In this document: positions 27,393 to 36,535 of the stretch, piece after piece
Layout of the letters: every line of letters begins with the position of its first letter
How positions within the stretch are numbered: position 1 is the first letter of the stretch
Assembly (NCBI GenBank): GCA_964584805.1
Contig: CAZPAY010000011.1
Location: 9,560-73,559 of the forward strand
DNA: 64,000 nt
Direction: 5' to 3'
From: JABHIE01 sp964584805
GTDB taxonomy: Bacteria > Planctomycetota > UBA1135
The notes under the pieces: generated by a model
Database searches by the model: none
What the model was told of the DNA's origin: nothing
Seen by the model: only the letters and a program-made list of their open reading frames with translations
Made by a program: the position numbers and the translations under genes

Positions 27393-29399
27393 TTAGTCAG
27401 AAACTTCTTCGGAAGCCTCTTCTGCAGTGGGCTCTTCGTCCGCAACTTCAGCATCAACGACAGTAGCTGCTGGAGCCGAACCGGCCATCATTGCAGCAAG
27501 ATCAGGCGCAATCGTTGCACCGCTTGCACCAACTTTGACTTGTCTGGCTACTTCTTCAGCGACAGGCTCCTCTTCGACAGGTTCTTCCTCGGCGACCGGC
27601 GCTTCAGGCTCCTCTTCGATGACCGCATCAACGGCTGGCTCAGCGACCTCGGCCACAGGCTCTTCCTCGATGGCCGCTTCAACAGTAGGCTCTGGCTCAA
27701 CAGCAGGCGCGGCAGTAACCGGCGAGCCCGCCATCATTGCAGCGAGGTCTGGAGCAATCGTTGCTCCACTCGCACCAACCTTTGTCTCGCTGACCACTTC
27801 CTCGACAACAGGTTCGGCTGCTGCGGCATCTTGCGACTGCTCGTCAGCTTCGGCCTGCGTGGAGTCAGCGCCCTCTTGGAATGGGGACGACTTGCGGCCA
27901 CCACGACGACGGCGTGGCTTTGTGCCGGTGCTATCTTCACCGTCAGCGACAACAGCCTTTTTGCCATCAGCAGGCTTATCACCTGAATCACTTGCGTCAG
28001 AAGCAGCGGCTTCCATAGGCAGCTCTTCGTGAAGCGAAGTAGCCTTCTTTTCTTCCGGGGTTGCCGATGTGCCACGACCACGGCCGCGACGACGACGACG
28101 GCGGCGGCGAGGTGCATTCTCTTCCGCGGCGGCGCCTTTGCCACCACTCAGATCAACGCGGCCCAATTTCTTGGCCGCCGGCGCGTCTTTAAGAGGAATT
28201 TCGTCTTCGGTAAGAGCAGGAACCGTGCCCAAGGCGGCGCGATCTTCTGGTGCAGCCGTACGACTAACTTCCTCTGCGGTTAAACCGAGGAACTCATTCA
28301 AAAAGCCATCTACAGGCGGAAGGCCCAACAGAGTCATGTCAAGCATGTCGGTTGCGCGGCGGCATGTGGCAGCGTCTGGAGCATTTAGCAAAAGCAAGCC
28401 CGCGGTCGAGCGGTCGGTGCCAAAAACCTTGACCAGCTTTTTAAAGCGTGCGCTGTAATCTTGCCAGTGACCCGTCTTACACTCAATCCAGAGCATCTTG
28501 CCGTCGATGACCGCCATGAGGTCGGCCTCAAATTCGCCGCCATCAAAATCGGGGCCCTCGGGCAATGTTCCTTTAACATTTTGCAGCACCTGATAATCAG
28601 CCGCATTGCGCGTGCCCTTGAGCTTGCGCATGAGCATCCAGGTGACGTAAATCTCAAGCCAGCCACCCGTCAAGAACTGAGCGGTCGAGCCATCTTTCGT
28701 TGGGATGACGCGCAACTCTTTACGCGGTGAGCGGTGGTAATAGAAATCTTTGAGCATGCCGTGGCGATGCAGCAAAGTACCAAACTGAACCGCTGCAGAG
28801 CGCTCACGCTCAGACCAACTATCAATCGAAATGCGACCCCCGCGATTTGCGGCGACCTGTTTTTTCATCTTGTCGTAAAACTTAGCGAGCGCACCGTAGT
28901 GCTGACCAAGGTGACGCGCAAGATGCTCAAAAGCCTCATTGCGATCAAGATCGTCTTGCCCCTCGAACACAATAACTTTGTGCTTCTTAAGGTAGTCGAC
29001 AAGGACGCCCACTGGTGCGTCATCTGGCGGCTCTTTCGGCAACGAACGACGGCGCTCGTCGTTTTGATTGCTGCTGCGATTGCCATTGCGACCCCCGCGC
29101 GAATTACGGCCACCGCGGCTATTGCCACTTTGCCCGCCATTGCCGGAATTACTTCCGCTACTGCGACTGCGGCCTCGTCCGCCTCTACGGCCTCGCGAAC
29201 GACTAGAGTCGCCCTCGCGCGAAACGCTTCCGCCTCCGAGTTCGACTCGGAGTTTTGAGATTTCTTGTTGGAGTGCCCGTAGCTCGTCGGAAAGTTCTTC
29301 GATTGAGCCGGGGGCTGCATCCGAGGTGCGGGAGGCGCTGTTGTCGCTGCCGTCTGACGCACCAGAAAAAAGGCGCTGGATGATGCCCATGGTGCGCAT
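27393..29399 (-). CDS. Card1/DUF1887-like PD-(D/E)XK nuclease embedded in RG-rich and acidic low-complexity regions
   Basis: The 668-residue protein has a predicted coiled coil (about 31-55), then an Arg/Ser/Gly/Asn-rich region (about 60-120). A folded core (about 125-375) ends in a nuclease-like site: GGWLE 245-249, EFEADL 289-294 and the E-x-K of WIECKTG (E306, K308). This matches the GxWLE...D...ExK pattern of Card1/DUF1887 nuclease domains, but no CARF domain is seen. The C-terminal 300 residues alternate Arg-rich (RRRRRRRRGRGRG) and Glu/Pro/Val/Ala-rich stretches and contain a duplicated 19-residue motif. AGGA lies 8 nt before the ATG. Substrate unknown; a nucleic-acid-binding nuclease is inferred. 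Codon use blends with neighbours. Confidence 0.75.
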   Translation of the reverse strand: MRTMGIIQRLFSGASDGSDNSASRTSDAAPGSIEELSDELRALQQEISKLRVELGGGSVSREGDSSRSRGRRGGRGRSRSSGSNSGNGGQSGNSRGGRNSRGGRNGNRSSNQNDERRRSLPKEPPDDAPVGVLVDYLKKHKVIVFEGQDDLDRNEAFEHLARHLGQHYGALAKFYDKMKKQVAANRGGRISIDSWSERERSAAVQFGTLLHRHGMLKDFYYHRSPRKELRVIPTKDGSTAQFLTGGWLEIYVTWMLMRKLKGTRNAADYQVLQNVKGTLPEGPDFDGGEFEADLMAVIDGKMLWIECKTGHWQDYSARFKKLVKVFGTDRSTAGLLLLNAPDAATCRRATDMLDMTLLGLPPVDGFLNEFLGLTAEEVSRTAAPEDRAALGTVPALTEDEIPLKDAPAAKKLGRVDLSGGKGAAAEENAPRRRRRRRRGRGRGTSATPEEKKATSLHEELPMEAAASDASDSGDKPADGKKAVVADGEDSTGTKPRRRRGGRKSSPFQEGADSTQAEADEQSQDAAAAEPVVEEVVSETKVGASGATIAPDLAAMMAGSPVTAAPAVEPEPTVEAAIEEEPVAEVAEPAVDAVIEEEPEAPVAEEEPVEEEPVAEEVARQVKVGASGATIAPDLAAMMAGSAPAATVVDAEVADEEPTAEEASEEVSD
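27477..27533 (-). repeat. Duplicated coding motif in the nuclease tail, second copy
   Basis: Encodes residues 623-641 (VGASGATIAPDLAAMMAGS), identical in amino acids to residues 541-559 but differing at several synonymous bases. Conservation of the peptide with DNA drift suggests selection on a short linear motif. Confidence 0.85.
27723..27779 (-). repeat. Duplicated coding motif in the nuclease tail, first copy
   Basis: Encodes residues 541-559, the other copy of the 19-residue motif. Both copies are preceded by a lysine and followed by Pro/Ala-rich acidic sequence, so the repeat unit is a small folded or binding element in a disordered tail. Confidence 0.85.
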
Positions 29400-29486
29400 A
29401 TTGTGTCCTAAAACCCGAAAAGTTACAAGGGGGTAATTAAAATTGCTTCAACCACCCCTTTGTAGAAAATCGGAAACCCTCAAACC

Positions 29487-31625
29487 ATGCTCTTCGCCAC
29501 CCTTGCGCTAGCCGTTATGCCTCAAGACGACCCCGCTGCCCACGAGCACCCTGCGAATCACTTGATTCACGAGACCAGCCCCTACCTGCTTCAACACGCA
29601 CACAACCCTGTGGACTGGTATCCGTGGGGCTCCGAGGCTTTAGAGCGCGCAATTGCCGAAGATAAAGTGATTTTCTTGAGCATTGGCTATTCCGCCTGCC
29701 ATTGGTGCCATGTGATGGAGCATGAATCCTTCGAGAATGCCGAAATCGCGGCTTATCTCAATGCAAACTACATTTGCATCAAGGTCGATCGGGAAGAGCG
29801 GCCTGATTTAGACGACTTGTATATGCAGGCCGTCCAAAGGATGACAGGCTCCGGTGGTTGGCCGATGACGGTTTTCCTGACACCTGACTTAAAGCCTTTC
29901 TATGGCGGTACCTACTTCCCTCCAGAATCGCGCTATGGTCGACCAGGGTTTTCAGACATCATCCACCGCATTGCAGATGCCTGGAAGTCAGAACACGATG
30001 AAATCGTAAAAAGCGCCGACGCCATGGCTGAATCGCTGAAATTTGAGATGCGTGGCAATGGTGCTGGCGAGTTGCCAAACTCTGAGGAATTGACCAAACT
30101 CGAATCAAATTGGGTCGGCTCATGGGGCTCGATTTATGACTCCACTTGGGGTGGATTCGGCTCTGCGCCCAAATTTCCGGCTGGCAATGCCTTGCGATGG
30201 CAGCTTCAATCCGGTGGCGCCGCCGGTCGCGAGATGGCTTTGCACACTTTGCAGAAAATGGCAACGGGCGGGATGTACGACCAACTCGGTGGCGGTTTTG
30301 CCCGCTACAGCACAGATGAAAAGTGGCTCATCCCTCACTTTGAAAAAATGCTCTATGACCAAGGCACGCTGGTGCCAGCCTACCTCGAAGCGTGGCGCGT
30401 AACCGGCGAAGATTTCTACGCGCGTATTGCTCGCGAAACTTGTGACTACCTTTTGCGTGAGCGCCGTGTAGCCGAGGGGGGCTTCCGAGCAAGCACGGAT
30501 GCAGATTCCGAAGGCGAGGAGGGTTTGTTCTTCGTTTGGAATCCCGCGCAAATTCGCGAGGGTCTATTGCAAACTCTCAGCGGCGCGGGCGACACAAAAG
30601 TGAAAGAAAGCGACCTATCCGCCGACGAGCGTGAAGACTTAAACGCCGATGTCGAGCTCGCTCTCCGCGCTTACGGTGTAGACGATCACGGCAACTTTGA
30701 GCATGATGGCAACAGCGCGCTCACCCGATGGAGCACATTAAATGCCCAAGAGGAATCCGAGTTGAAAGGAATCCGGCAACGATTGCTGCAAGCGCGAAAT
30801 CAACGGATTCATCCAGGCGATGATGACAAAGTGCTAACCGCTTGGAATGGCCTTGCCATCAGCGCACTCTCGCAAGCGGGACGGATGCTAGGAGACGCGC
30901 GCTACACCGAGGCCGCTCAAGATGCGGCTCGCTTTTTGATGAAAAACCTGCGCAAAGACAGTGGCCGCTACAGCCGCTCTTGGCGCATGGGCAAGGCCCA
31001 GCACGCCGCAGTACTTGAAGATTACGCCTATCTGTCTCGCGGTTTATTAGATTTATTTCAGTCAACCGGAGACGAGCGCTGGCTTGCCGAATCGGAATCA
31101 ATATCTAAAATCATATTGCAGGATTTCTATGATGAAGAAACGCATATTTTTTGGGACACCGATGGGTCAGACAAAACATTGCTTCATCGTTTAAAGTCAC
31201 CTTGGGACGGCGCCATCCCGTCGCCCAACGCGGTGGCGATAGAGAGTTTGACACTGCTTCACGCTTTCACACAGAATGATAAATGGCTAAGCGCTGCTCG
31301 TGAAAACTTGGCCGCAATGATACCCATGTTTAAAAATAATCCGCGTGGATTTGCCGCAACATTGCGTGCACTAAAAATGGTTGTCGACGAGCCAGCTGTC
31401 GCCGTGATTATCGGGACGGGTAACGCAACGAGCTTGCGCGCCTGGTCACAACGGCTGTATTCCGCCGACCAACCGGCTCACCTTGTTGTGCTCAAAACGA
31501 GCGCAGATGCAAGTTCCAGCTTGGGCCTCTTTGCAAACCGTAAAGCTAGCGAGGGCAAGGCAACGCTCTATCTTTGCCAAGGCAAGACTTGCCAAGCCCC
31601 CGTTTCTGACCCGAATCAGTTTTAG
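29487..31625 (+). CDS. DUF255 thioredoxin-fold protein (YyaL/spermatogenesis-associated 20-like)
   Basis: The 712-residue protein belongs to the DUF255 family of thioredoxin-fold plus (alpha/alpha)6-barrel proteins, whose biochemical role is unsettled. It begins with the signature NHLIHETSPYLLQHAHNPVDWYPW and has the redox-like motif CHWCH (C71, C74), then EERPDLDD, GGWPMTVFLTPD and PFYGGTYFPP. The C-terminal two-thirds carries GGMYDQLGGGFARYSTD, WLIPHFEKMLYDQ, ADSEGEEG and DDKVLTAWNGL of the barrel. A short hydrophobic start (residues 1-11) could be a vestigial leader. It is divergent from the nuclease gene. Confidence 0.9.
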   Translation: MLFATLALAVMPQDDPAAHEHPANHLIHETSPYLLQHAHNPVDWYPWGSEALERAIAEDKVIFLSIGYSACHWCHVMEHESFENAEIAAYLNANYICIKVDREERPDLDDLYMQAVQRMTGSGGWPMTVFLTPDLKPFYGGTYFPPESRYGRPGFSDIIHRIADAWKSEHDEIVKSADAMAESLKFEMRGNGAGELPNSEELTKLESNWVGSWGSIYDSTWGGFGSAPKFPAGNALRWQLQSGGAAGREMALHTLQKMATGGMYDQLGGGFARYSTDEKWLIPHFEKMLYDQGTLVPAYLEAWRVTGEDFYARIARETCDYLLRERRVAEGGFRASTDADSEGEEGLFFVWNPAQIREGLLQTLSGAGDTKVKESDLSADEREDLNADVELALRAYGVDDHGNFEHDGNSALTRWSTLNAQEESELKGIRQRLLQARNQRIHPGDDDKVLTAWNGLAISALSQAGRMLGDARYTEAAQDAARFLMKNLRKDSGRYSRSWRMGKAQHAAVLEDYAYLSRGLLDLFQSTGDERWLAESESISKIILQDFYDEETHIFWDTDGSDKTLLHRLKSPWDGAIPSPNAVAIESLTLLHAFTQNDKWLSAARENLAAMIPMFKNNPRGFAATLRALKMVVDEPAVAVIIGTGNATSLRAWSQRLYSADQPAHLVVLKTSADASSSLGLFANRKASEGKATLYLCQGKTCQAPVSDPNQF

Positions 31626-31628
31626 CGA

Positions 31629-32948
31629 TTACCGCAGCAATTCGGCCCAAAGCGTAAATGCAGCGCCCTCGGGGTGATCTGCAGGGTCACCTGGATCGCC
31701 AGCAAGCTGCACAGCAACGCGACAGGCAAACCACCGGTCGCCAGCGCCGGGCGTGACATCACAACTGTAATTCCCGGTTGCCGCGAGCGGGCGTCGTTGA
31801 ACGACAATTGCACGCAATGCGTCCGTGCGCGATGAATCTAGGCGTGATGTAAACTTCGTCGCAGATACGGAGCGATGCAAAGGTTCAGGCATATGCTCAG
31901 GCACACGCGGCAAACATAAATCATGCCCTACTCCATCATGCACGCGGAAATATGGTGCGTCTAAATAAGCCGCAACATCAATCGCACCCATTACACCTTT
32001 AACCAATTCCGAGCTCTTTGGAACGATATCCCAACTCATGCGAGCCGCCATCGTTTCTCCGTCGTGAGCAAGCTGCACATCAACCGCCACTCCTGGCTCA
32101 TTCCGCCAATCAAGCGGCCATAAAAGCATGCGCGTTTTCGGAATTGCAGACCATGCCTCACTTAAATCACCCTCGGGTAAAACTGTGACGGAATGCATTT
32201 TAATTTGCTCGGCATGCGGGATTTCGTCCCCCATCAATGACTGCACCTTTTTCGCCAATCCCATAAGCTGATCTTCGGGCAAAGGGAATGCCGGCATAGG
32301 CGAGCCCGGCATGCCAAATCGGATGCGATTCATCAAACTATGCGTATCGCGACCACCCTTTAACACGCCCGTCGCAAAAGCACGCGGGCGAATGGGGTTA
32401 CCCAAAGAATCCTTTAGCGTCGTCAATACAGCAGGGACGCCATCGCCATGACCCTCTTTGCCGTGGCAAATTCCGCAAGCGGCTTGATATAAATTTTCGA
32501 CATCAACGCCTTCCGTTTCCAGCTCGTGCTCACCCGACGGGCATTTCAATTCTTCCTGAACCGCGCGCTCTTCCTCCGGCACAAGCGACAGCACAAATGC
32601 AGCAACATTGCGTGACCAGGATTTGGGCAGATGCTTATAGGCCGGCATTGCCGTGCCTGGGATGCCATTAAAGATGACATCAGTCACATCATCAAGCGTG
32701 GCTTTGCCGCCGCTGCCCGAAACGACTCGGAAAGGCTCGCGTGTGAAATCGCGCGGCCGCGGCATCAACATTTCGGCCATGTAGCCTGTCGCATCGCCCG
32801 TCCCCGCATGGCATTGGACGCAATGGCGCATGTACACCCAGCGACCAGGAGGGCCGTCAGGGTCTGGTTCTGGAGCGGTGTCTTGTGCGGTCAAGGTCGC
32901 TGTCGAGAGCAGCAAGAGCAAAAATGCAAGCAGGGAAGTAATGCGCAT
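31629..32948 (-). CDS. Exported dihaem cytochrome c with ethylbenzene-dehydrogenase-like haem domain
   Basis: From the ATG at 32948 the 439-residue protein has a signal peptide (1-22, ending LTAQ) and two c-type haem sites, CVQCH (43-47) and CGICH (158-162). Each is followed by a likely Met ligand (TAMPAYKH and GSPMPAFP). The C-terminal half (about 250-439; TRMLLWPLDWRN, AARMSWD, DPADHPEGAAF) resembles the b-haem-binding domain of ethylbenzene-dehydrogenase-type gamma subunits. It probably acts as a periplasmic electron carrier. An upstream in-frame ATG at 33038 would bury the signal peptide, so it is rejected. Its stop lies 3 nt from the convergent DUF255 gene's stop. Confidence 0.82.
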   Translation of the reverse strand: MRITSLLAFLLLLLSTATLTAQDTAPEPDPDGPPGRWVYMRHCVQCHAGTGDATGYMAEMLMPRPRDFTREPFRVVSGSGGKATLDDVTDVIFNGIPGTAMPAYKHLPKSWSRNVAAFVLSLVPEEERAVQEELKCPSGEHELETEGVDVENLYQAACGICHGKEGHGDGVPAVLTTLKDSLGNPIRPRAFATGVLKGGRDTHSLMNRIRFGMPGSPMPAFPLPEDQLMGLAKKVQSLMGDEIPHAEQIKMHSVTVLPEGDLSEAWSAIPKTRMLLWPLDWRNEPGVAVDVQLAHDGETMAARMSWDIVPKSSELVKGVMGAIDVAAYLDAPYFRVHDGVGHDLCLPRVPEHMPEPLHRSVSATKFTSRLDSSRTDALRAIVVQRRPLAATGNYSCDVTPGAGDRWFACRVAVQLAGDPGDPADHPEGAAFTLWAELLR

Positions 32949-33000
32949 GGGCAAAGAGTAACCCCTCGCCTTTTCTCCTGAAAGGTAAGACAATGCGCAA

Positions 33001-34236
33001 ATGACAACTTCGCCGACCGCCCCCGAAGTCACCGCCATTATCGGCGGCGGTGCAGCTGGCTTATGCGCGGCGATTCATGCCCCCAAATCACTCCTCCTTG
33101 AAGCGGGCCCACAGTTTGGGCGCAAGATTTTGGCGAGCGGCGGTGGTCGCTGCAACATCCTGCCTGTCGTCTCAAGCGAGAGAGATTTTTCAACTTCGGG
33201 ATCTTTGCAAATTGTAAAACGCATTCTGCGCACCTGGCCGGTTGCCAAGCAACGCGCCTTTTTTGAGGACGACCTTCGCATTCCCTTAATGGAAGAGCCA
33301 GATACGCAAAAGCTTTTCCCGCGTTCGCAGAACGCGCGAGATGTGCGTGATGCCTTACTTACCCATGCAACGACTGCAGGCACAGTCATTCAAAAAAACT
33401 GGAAGGTGGCCGAGCTTTCCATGTCGGGCAATCGTTTTGATATTACTAACGAAAAAGGTGAGGTAATGCATGCACAAAAAATCATCCTCGCAGCTGGCGG
33501 ACAATCCGTCCCGGCGACTGGCTCGGACGGATCTGGCTTTACGCTAGCCAAGCAATTAGGGCATTCCATTTTGCCCGCATGCCCCGCGCTGGTCCCCTTA
33601 TTGACCCGCAATGATCGATTGAAAGAATTGGCCGGGATTACTTTGCCTGTTTCGTGGAAAGCATGCCTTGAAAATGGGAAGAAATTGGCCGCTTCACAAG
33701 AACTTAGTGCATTCTTGTTTACTCATCACGGCTTTAGCGGCCCGGCCGTTCTGGATGCGAGCCATTGGCACATTCAATCCCGCGCCACTATCACCGTTTC
33801 ATGGCTAGGTCTAAGCCAAGCATTCTGGGAGGAAAAACTGAGCACGCGATCCTCTGGCAGCGGCACGGCCACCTTACGCAGCATCATCGCTCGACACTTG
33901 CCCAAACGCCTTGCAGAAACTTTGCCGACTTGGGTTGGATTATCCACCTCTCAACAACTCGCGCAACTCGACCGCGAATCACGCAAAAAGCTCATGCAAG
34001 CGCTCACGGAATTCCCGTTGCCTATCAGCGGAAATCGCGGATTCGAGGCCGCAGAAGCCACTTGTGGAGGAGTTCCGCTCGACGAAATCAACCCAAAAAC
34101 GCTCGAAAGCCGCATCGTGCCGGGGCTCTACTTTTGCGGGGAAGTCCTCGATGTGCACGGTCGCATTGGCGGGTTTAACTTCCAGTGGGCCTGGGCAACA
34201 GGTCGACTGGCGGGTCTATCGGCAAGCCTCAAGTAG
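33001..34236 (+). CDS. BaiN/RdsA-type (HI0933/YhiN) NAD(P)/FAD-dependent oxidoreductase
   Basis: The 411-residue flavoprotein starts with an FAD-binding GGGAAGLCAA, followed by the family-diagnostic GRKILASGGGRCN. It then has PDTQKLFPRSQNARDV, ILAAGGQSVPATGSDGSG, FTHHGFSGPAVLD and the C-terminal FAD site GLYFCGEVLDVHGRIGGFNFQWAWATG. Its physiological substrate is unknown; relatives include bile-acid reductase BaiN, but that activity should not be assumed. The 3' end overlaps the convergent esterase gene by 21 nt. Confidence 0.9.
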   Translation: MTTSPTAPEVTAIIGGGAAGLCAAIHAPKSLLLEAGPQFGRKILASGGGRCNILPVVSSERDFSTSGSLQIVKRILRTWPVAKQRAFFEDDLRIPLMEEPDTQKLFPRSQNARDVRDALLTHATTAGTVIQKNWKVAELSMSGNRFDITNEKGEVMHAQKIILAAGGQSVPATGSDGSGFTLAKQLGHSILPACPALVPLLTRNDRLKELAGITLPVSWKACLENGKKLAASQELSAFLFTHHGFSGPAVLDASHWHIQSRATITVSWLGLSQAFWEEKLSTRSSGSGTATLRSIIARHLPKRLAETLPTWVGLSTSQQLAQLDRESRKKLMQALTEFPLPISGNRGFEAAEATCGGVPLDEINPKTLESRIVPGLYFCGEVLDVHGRIGGFNFQWAWATGRLAGLSASLK

Positions 34237-35259
34237 GCGAGGCAAACTAACTTCATAGCGATGGTCGGTGCGAAAATGCCCGCCGTCCCAAAAGTTTGAT
34301 TCGTAAGGCACCCCGGCAGCGTCGAGCTTGGGCAAAAATCGGCGCAACGCCCACTGCAGGGCAAACTCGTCGGTTTCTCCGCAATCAAGGAAGAGCAAAT
34401 CTAACTTTTTCAGAGCACTCGCATATTCGGTTTTTTCGACCATATGAATAGGGTCTTTTTCGAGCCATCGTGCAAACACATCTTCTTGGAATGCGCCGGT
34501 TTCTGGATCAACCGGCAAATCAAAACCAAGCGACGCATCGGCATTTGGCGAGTAACAACTCGACATTGCCAAGCAATCCAAACCGCCGTGCTCTAGATTT
34601 CCCATGGACTGGCCGCGGCTCATCGCGTCCATGAATGCTTGAGGGCCACCGTATTTTTTCCAGCAAGTAAGTGCCTCGGGAAAGCCACGGTACTGACTTA
34701 AATCAAAAGCCATGTCGCCGGAGTGGCACGCCGCTGCACAGAAAAAGCCGGGGTTGCGCATCACCAATGTCAGGGCGCCGTACCCCCCGCTTGATTTGCC
34801 AGCAATGACACGACGCGAAACAGACTCATGTGTGTCAGACGACACCCCGCCCGCGCCAGTTGCTTGCTCGACCGCAGGGATTAACTCTTCCAGCAACATC
34901 GTTTCGTAATCACCCGTTGCAGGTGAATTCATGTATTGCGCGCCACCTAATTTTGTCTCACATGATGGCCAAAGAAATACAGCTGGTGGAATACACTCTT
35001 CGTTCATTAAACGGGCAAGACGCTCAGGCAAGGTTTCATCCCAGAGGGACGTTTTGCTCAGCACCTTTAAGCCAAAACCGGTGAAGCCCGTGAGCAACAC
35101 GACCAATGGCAAATCTGCGCCACCTACAGCTGGGACCAACATCGGGTGCATACGCTCGGCGGGGTCACCCATTGGGTTGCCCGCAAGCGCTTCCGAATCC
35201 ACGACGAAGCCCGTCAATCGTGCGCCGGCGGCAAGTTCTCGTTCAAAGAGGTCTGGCAT
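34216..35259 (-). CDS. Alpha/beta-hydrolase esterase
   Basis: The 347-residue protein shows an alpha/beta-hydrolase pattern: LPLVVLLTGFTGFG in strand 3, nucleophile elbow GKSSGGYGA, DCGETDEF as the likely acid loop, and the final histidine in NFWDGGHFRTDHRY. No signal peptide is evident. It resembles esterase D/putative-esterase proteins, with substrate unknown. Its 3' end overlaps the convergent flavoprotein gene by 21 nt. It is divergent from the mltA gene across 37 bp. Confidence 0.82.
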   Translation of the reverse strand: MPDLFERELAAGARLTGFVVDSEALAGNPMGDPAERMHPMLVPAVGGADLPLVVLLTGFTGFGLKVLSKTSLWDETLPERLARLMNEECIPPAVFLWPSCETKLGGAQYMNSPATGDYETMLLEELIPAVEQATGAGGVSSDTHESVSRRVIAGKSSGGYGALTLVMRNPGFFCAAACHSGDMAFDLSQYRGFPEALTCWKKYGGPQAFMDAMSRGQSMGNLEHGGLDCLAMSSCYSPNADASLGFDLPVDPETGAFQEDVFARWLEKDPIHMVEKTEYASALKKLDLLFLDCGETDEFALQWALRRFLPKLDAAGVPYESNFWDGGHFRTDHRYEVSLPRLLEACR

Positions 35260-35296
35260 AGAGGAATCTTACCTTCCTGCGCCGTATCCTGACTAG

Positions 35297-36535
35297 ATGC
35301 TTGACCCCCGCATGCCCTCGCCGTTTTCCAAACTCTTCGCGACCGCCAATCGCGGCCTACTCTTTGCGCTACTTGCCATCATGGGCTTGGCCGCATGCTC
35401 AAGCCCACAAACCAAGGATTTCGACCCTCTCGCCGACTACTCGATCGAGCTTCAGCCTGGTGAGCTTGGCCTGTCCAAACTAGAGCTCAGCCAACCTTGG
35501 CCCGATTTCAGCATCGGTTGGCAACATCGTGAGTCCCTCACCGAGTCATGCCAGAACAGTCTCGATTATCTTGCACACCCCTCGTCGCAAGAGTTCTTTC
35601 CTTATGGGCCCATTAGCCACGATTTGATGCGGCGCTCCATCACGCGCTTCCAAGAGCTCCTCGACACCAGTGATTCGGCCGAGTCTTTTCTTGATGGAAT
35701 CACAGACGAATTTGAGGTCTGGATGGCACGCGGCCGTCAGAACACCGGCGAAGTTTTATTCACTGGATACGGCACGCCGATTTACAACGGTTCGCGGACA
35801 AAAACAGCCAAGTTTCAATACCCACTTTATGCTCTTCCCGATGACTTGGCGAAAGACAAAAACGGCGACATCCTTGGTCGTCGCACTCACGACAATCGCA
35901 CCGTGCCTTATTACACTCATGGCGAATTGCGAGAAAATGGACATTTAACCGGCCAAGAGATCGTTTGGCTCGAAACGGAATACGATTGCTACCTCGCGAT
36001 GGTGCAAGGCTCGGCCATCATCAAACTACCCGATGGCAAGCAAATTGAAATCGGTTACGCCGGCAACAATGGCCACGAGTACAAATCAGTCGGAATGCAT
36101 CTCATTGATTCCGGGAAATTGCGTAAAAGTGAGTTGTCAGCCACGCGACTGCGCCAATACTTTGCCGACAACCCAAAGGCTGCTGACGAAGTCCTTGCAC
36201 ATAATCCGCGCTTCATCTTTTTCCAGAAATACGAAGGCGGCCCCTTCGGTTGTTTGGGGCAACCGGTCACTGCGCTTCACTCACTTGCCACCGACAAAGA
36301 TGTCTTCCCGCGGGCAGCGGTTGTCTTCTGCGAAGTGCGCCTTCCAGACTTTGACGAAAATGGGAAACAAATCATGCGGCCTATGCGTTTCTTTGCATTA
36401 GACCAAGATCGCGGTGGCGCGATTCGATCCGCCGGTCGATGTGATATCTTCCTTGGGCTAGGCGAGGAAGCCATGCGGCGCGCAGGCCATGTGCTCAGCC
36501 GCGGGCGGATGTACTACTTATTTTTAAAACAGTAG
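35297..36535 (+). CDS. mltA: MltA-like lytic murein transglycosylase lipoprotein
   Basis: MltA cleaves murein glycan chains and leaves 1,6-anhydro-MurNAc ends. The 412-residue product has a signal peptide with lipobox LAAC (Cys about 34), VLFTGYGTPIYNGS, PLYALPDD, MVQGSAIIKLPDG, GYAGNNGHEYKSVG, NPRFIFFQK, and the 3D-domain segment DQDRGGAIRSAGRCDIFLGLG. These are the core MltA features, including the barrel region and the catalytic aspartate area. It is likely anchored in the outer membrane. Its 3' end overlaps the convergent EamA gene by 41 nt, the largest such overlap here. Confidence 0.85.
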   Translation: MLDPRMPSPFSKLFATANRGLLFALLAIMGLAACSSPQTKDFDPLADYSIELQPGELGLSKLELSQPWPDFSIGWQHRESLTESCQNSLDYLAHPSSQEFFPYGPISHDLMRRSITRFQELLDTSDSAESFLDGITDEFEVWMARGRQNTGEVLFTGYGTPIYNGSRTKTAKFQYPLYALPDDLAKDKNGDILGRRTHDNRTVPYYTHGELRENGHLTGQEIVWLETEYDCYLAMVQGSAIIKLPDGKQIEIGYAGNNGHEYKSVGMHLIDSGKLRKSELSATRLRQYFADNPKAADEVLAHNPRFIFFQKYEGGPFGCLGQPVTALHSLATDKDVFPRAAVVFCEVRLPDFDENGKQIMRPMRFFALDQDRGGAIRSAGRCDIFLGLGEEAMRRAGHVLSRGRMYYLFLKQ

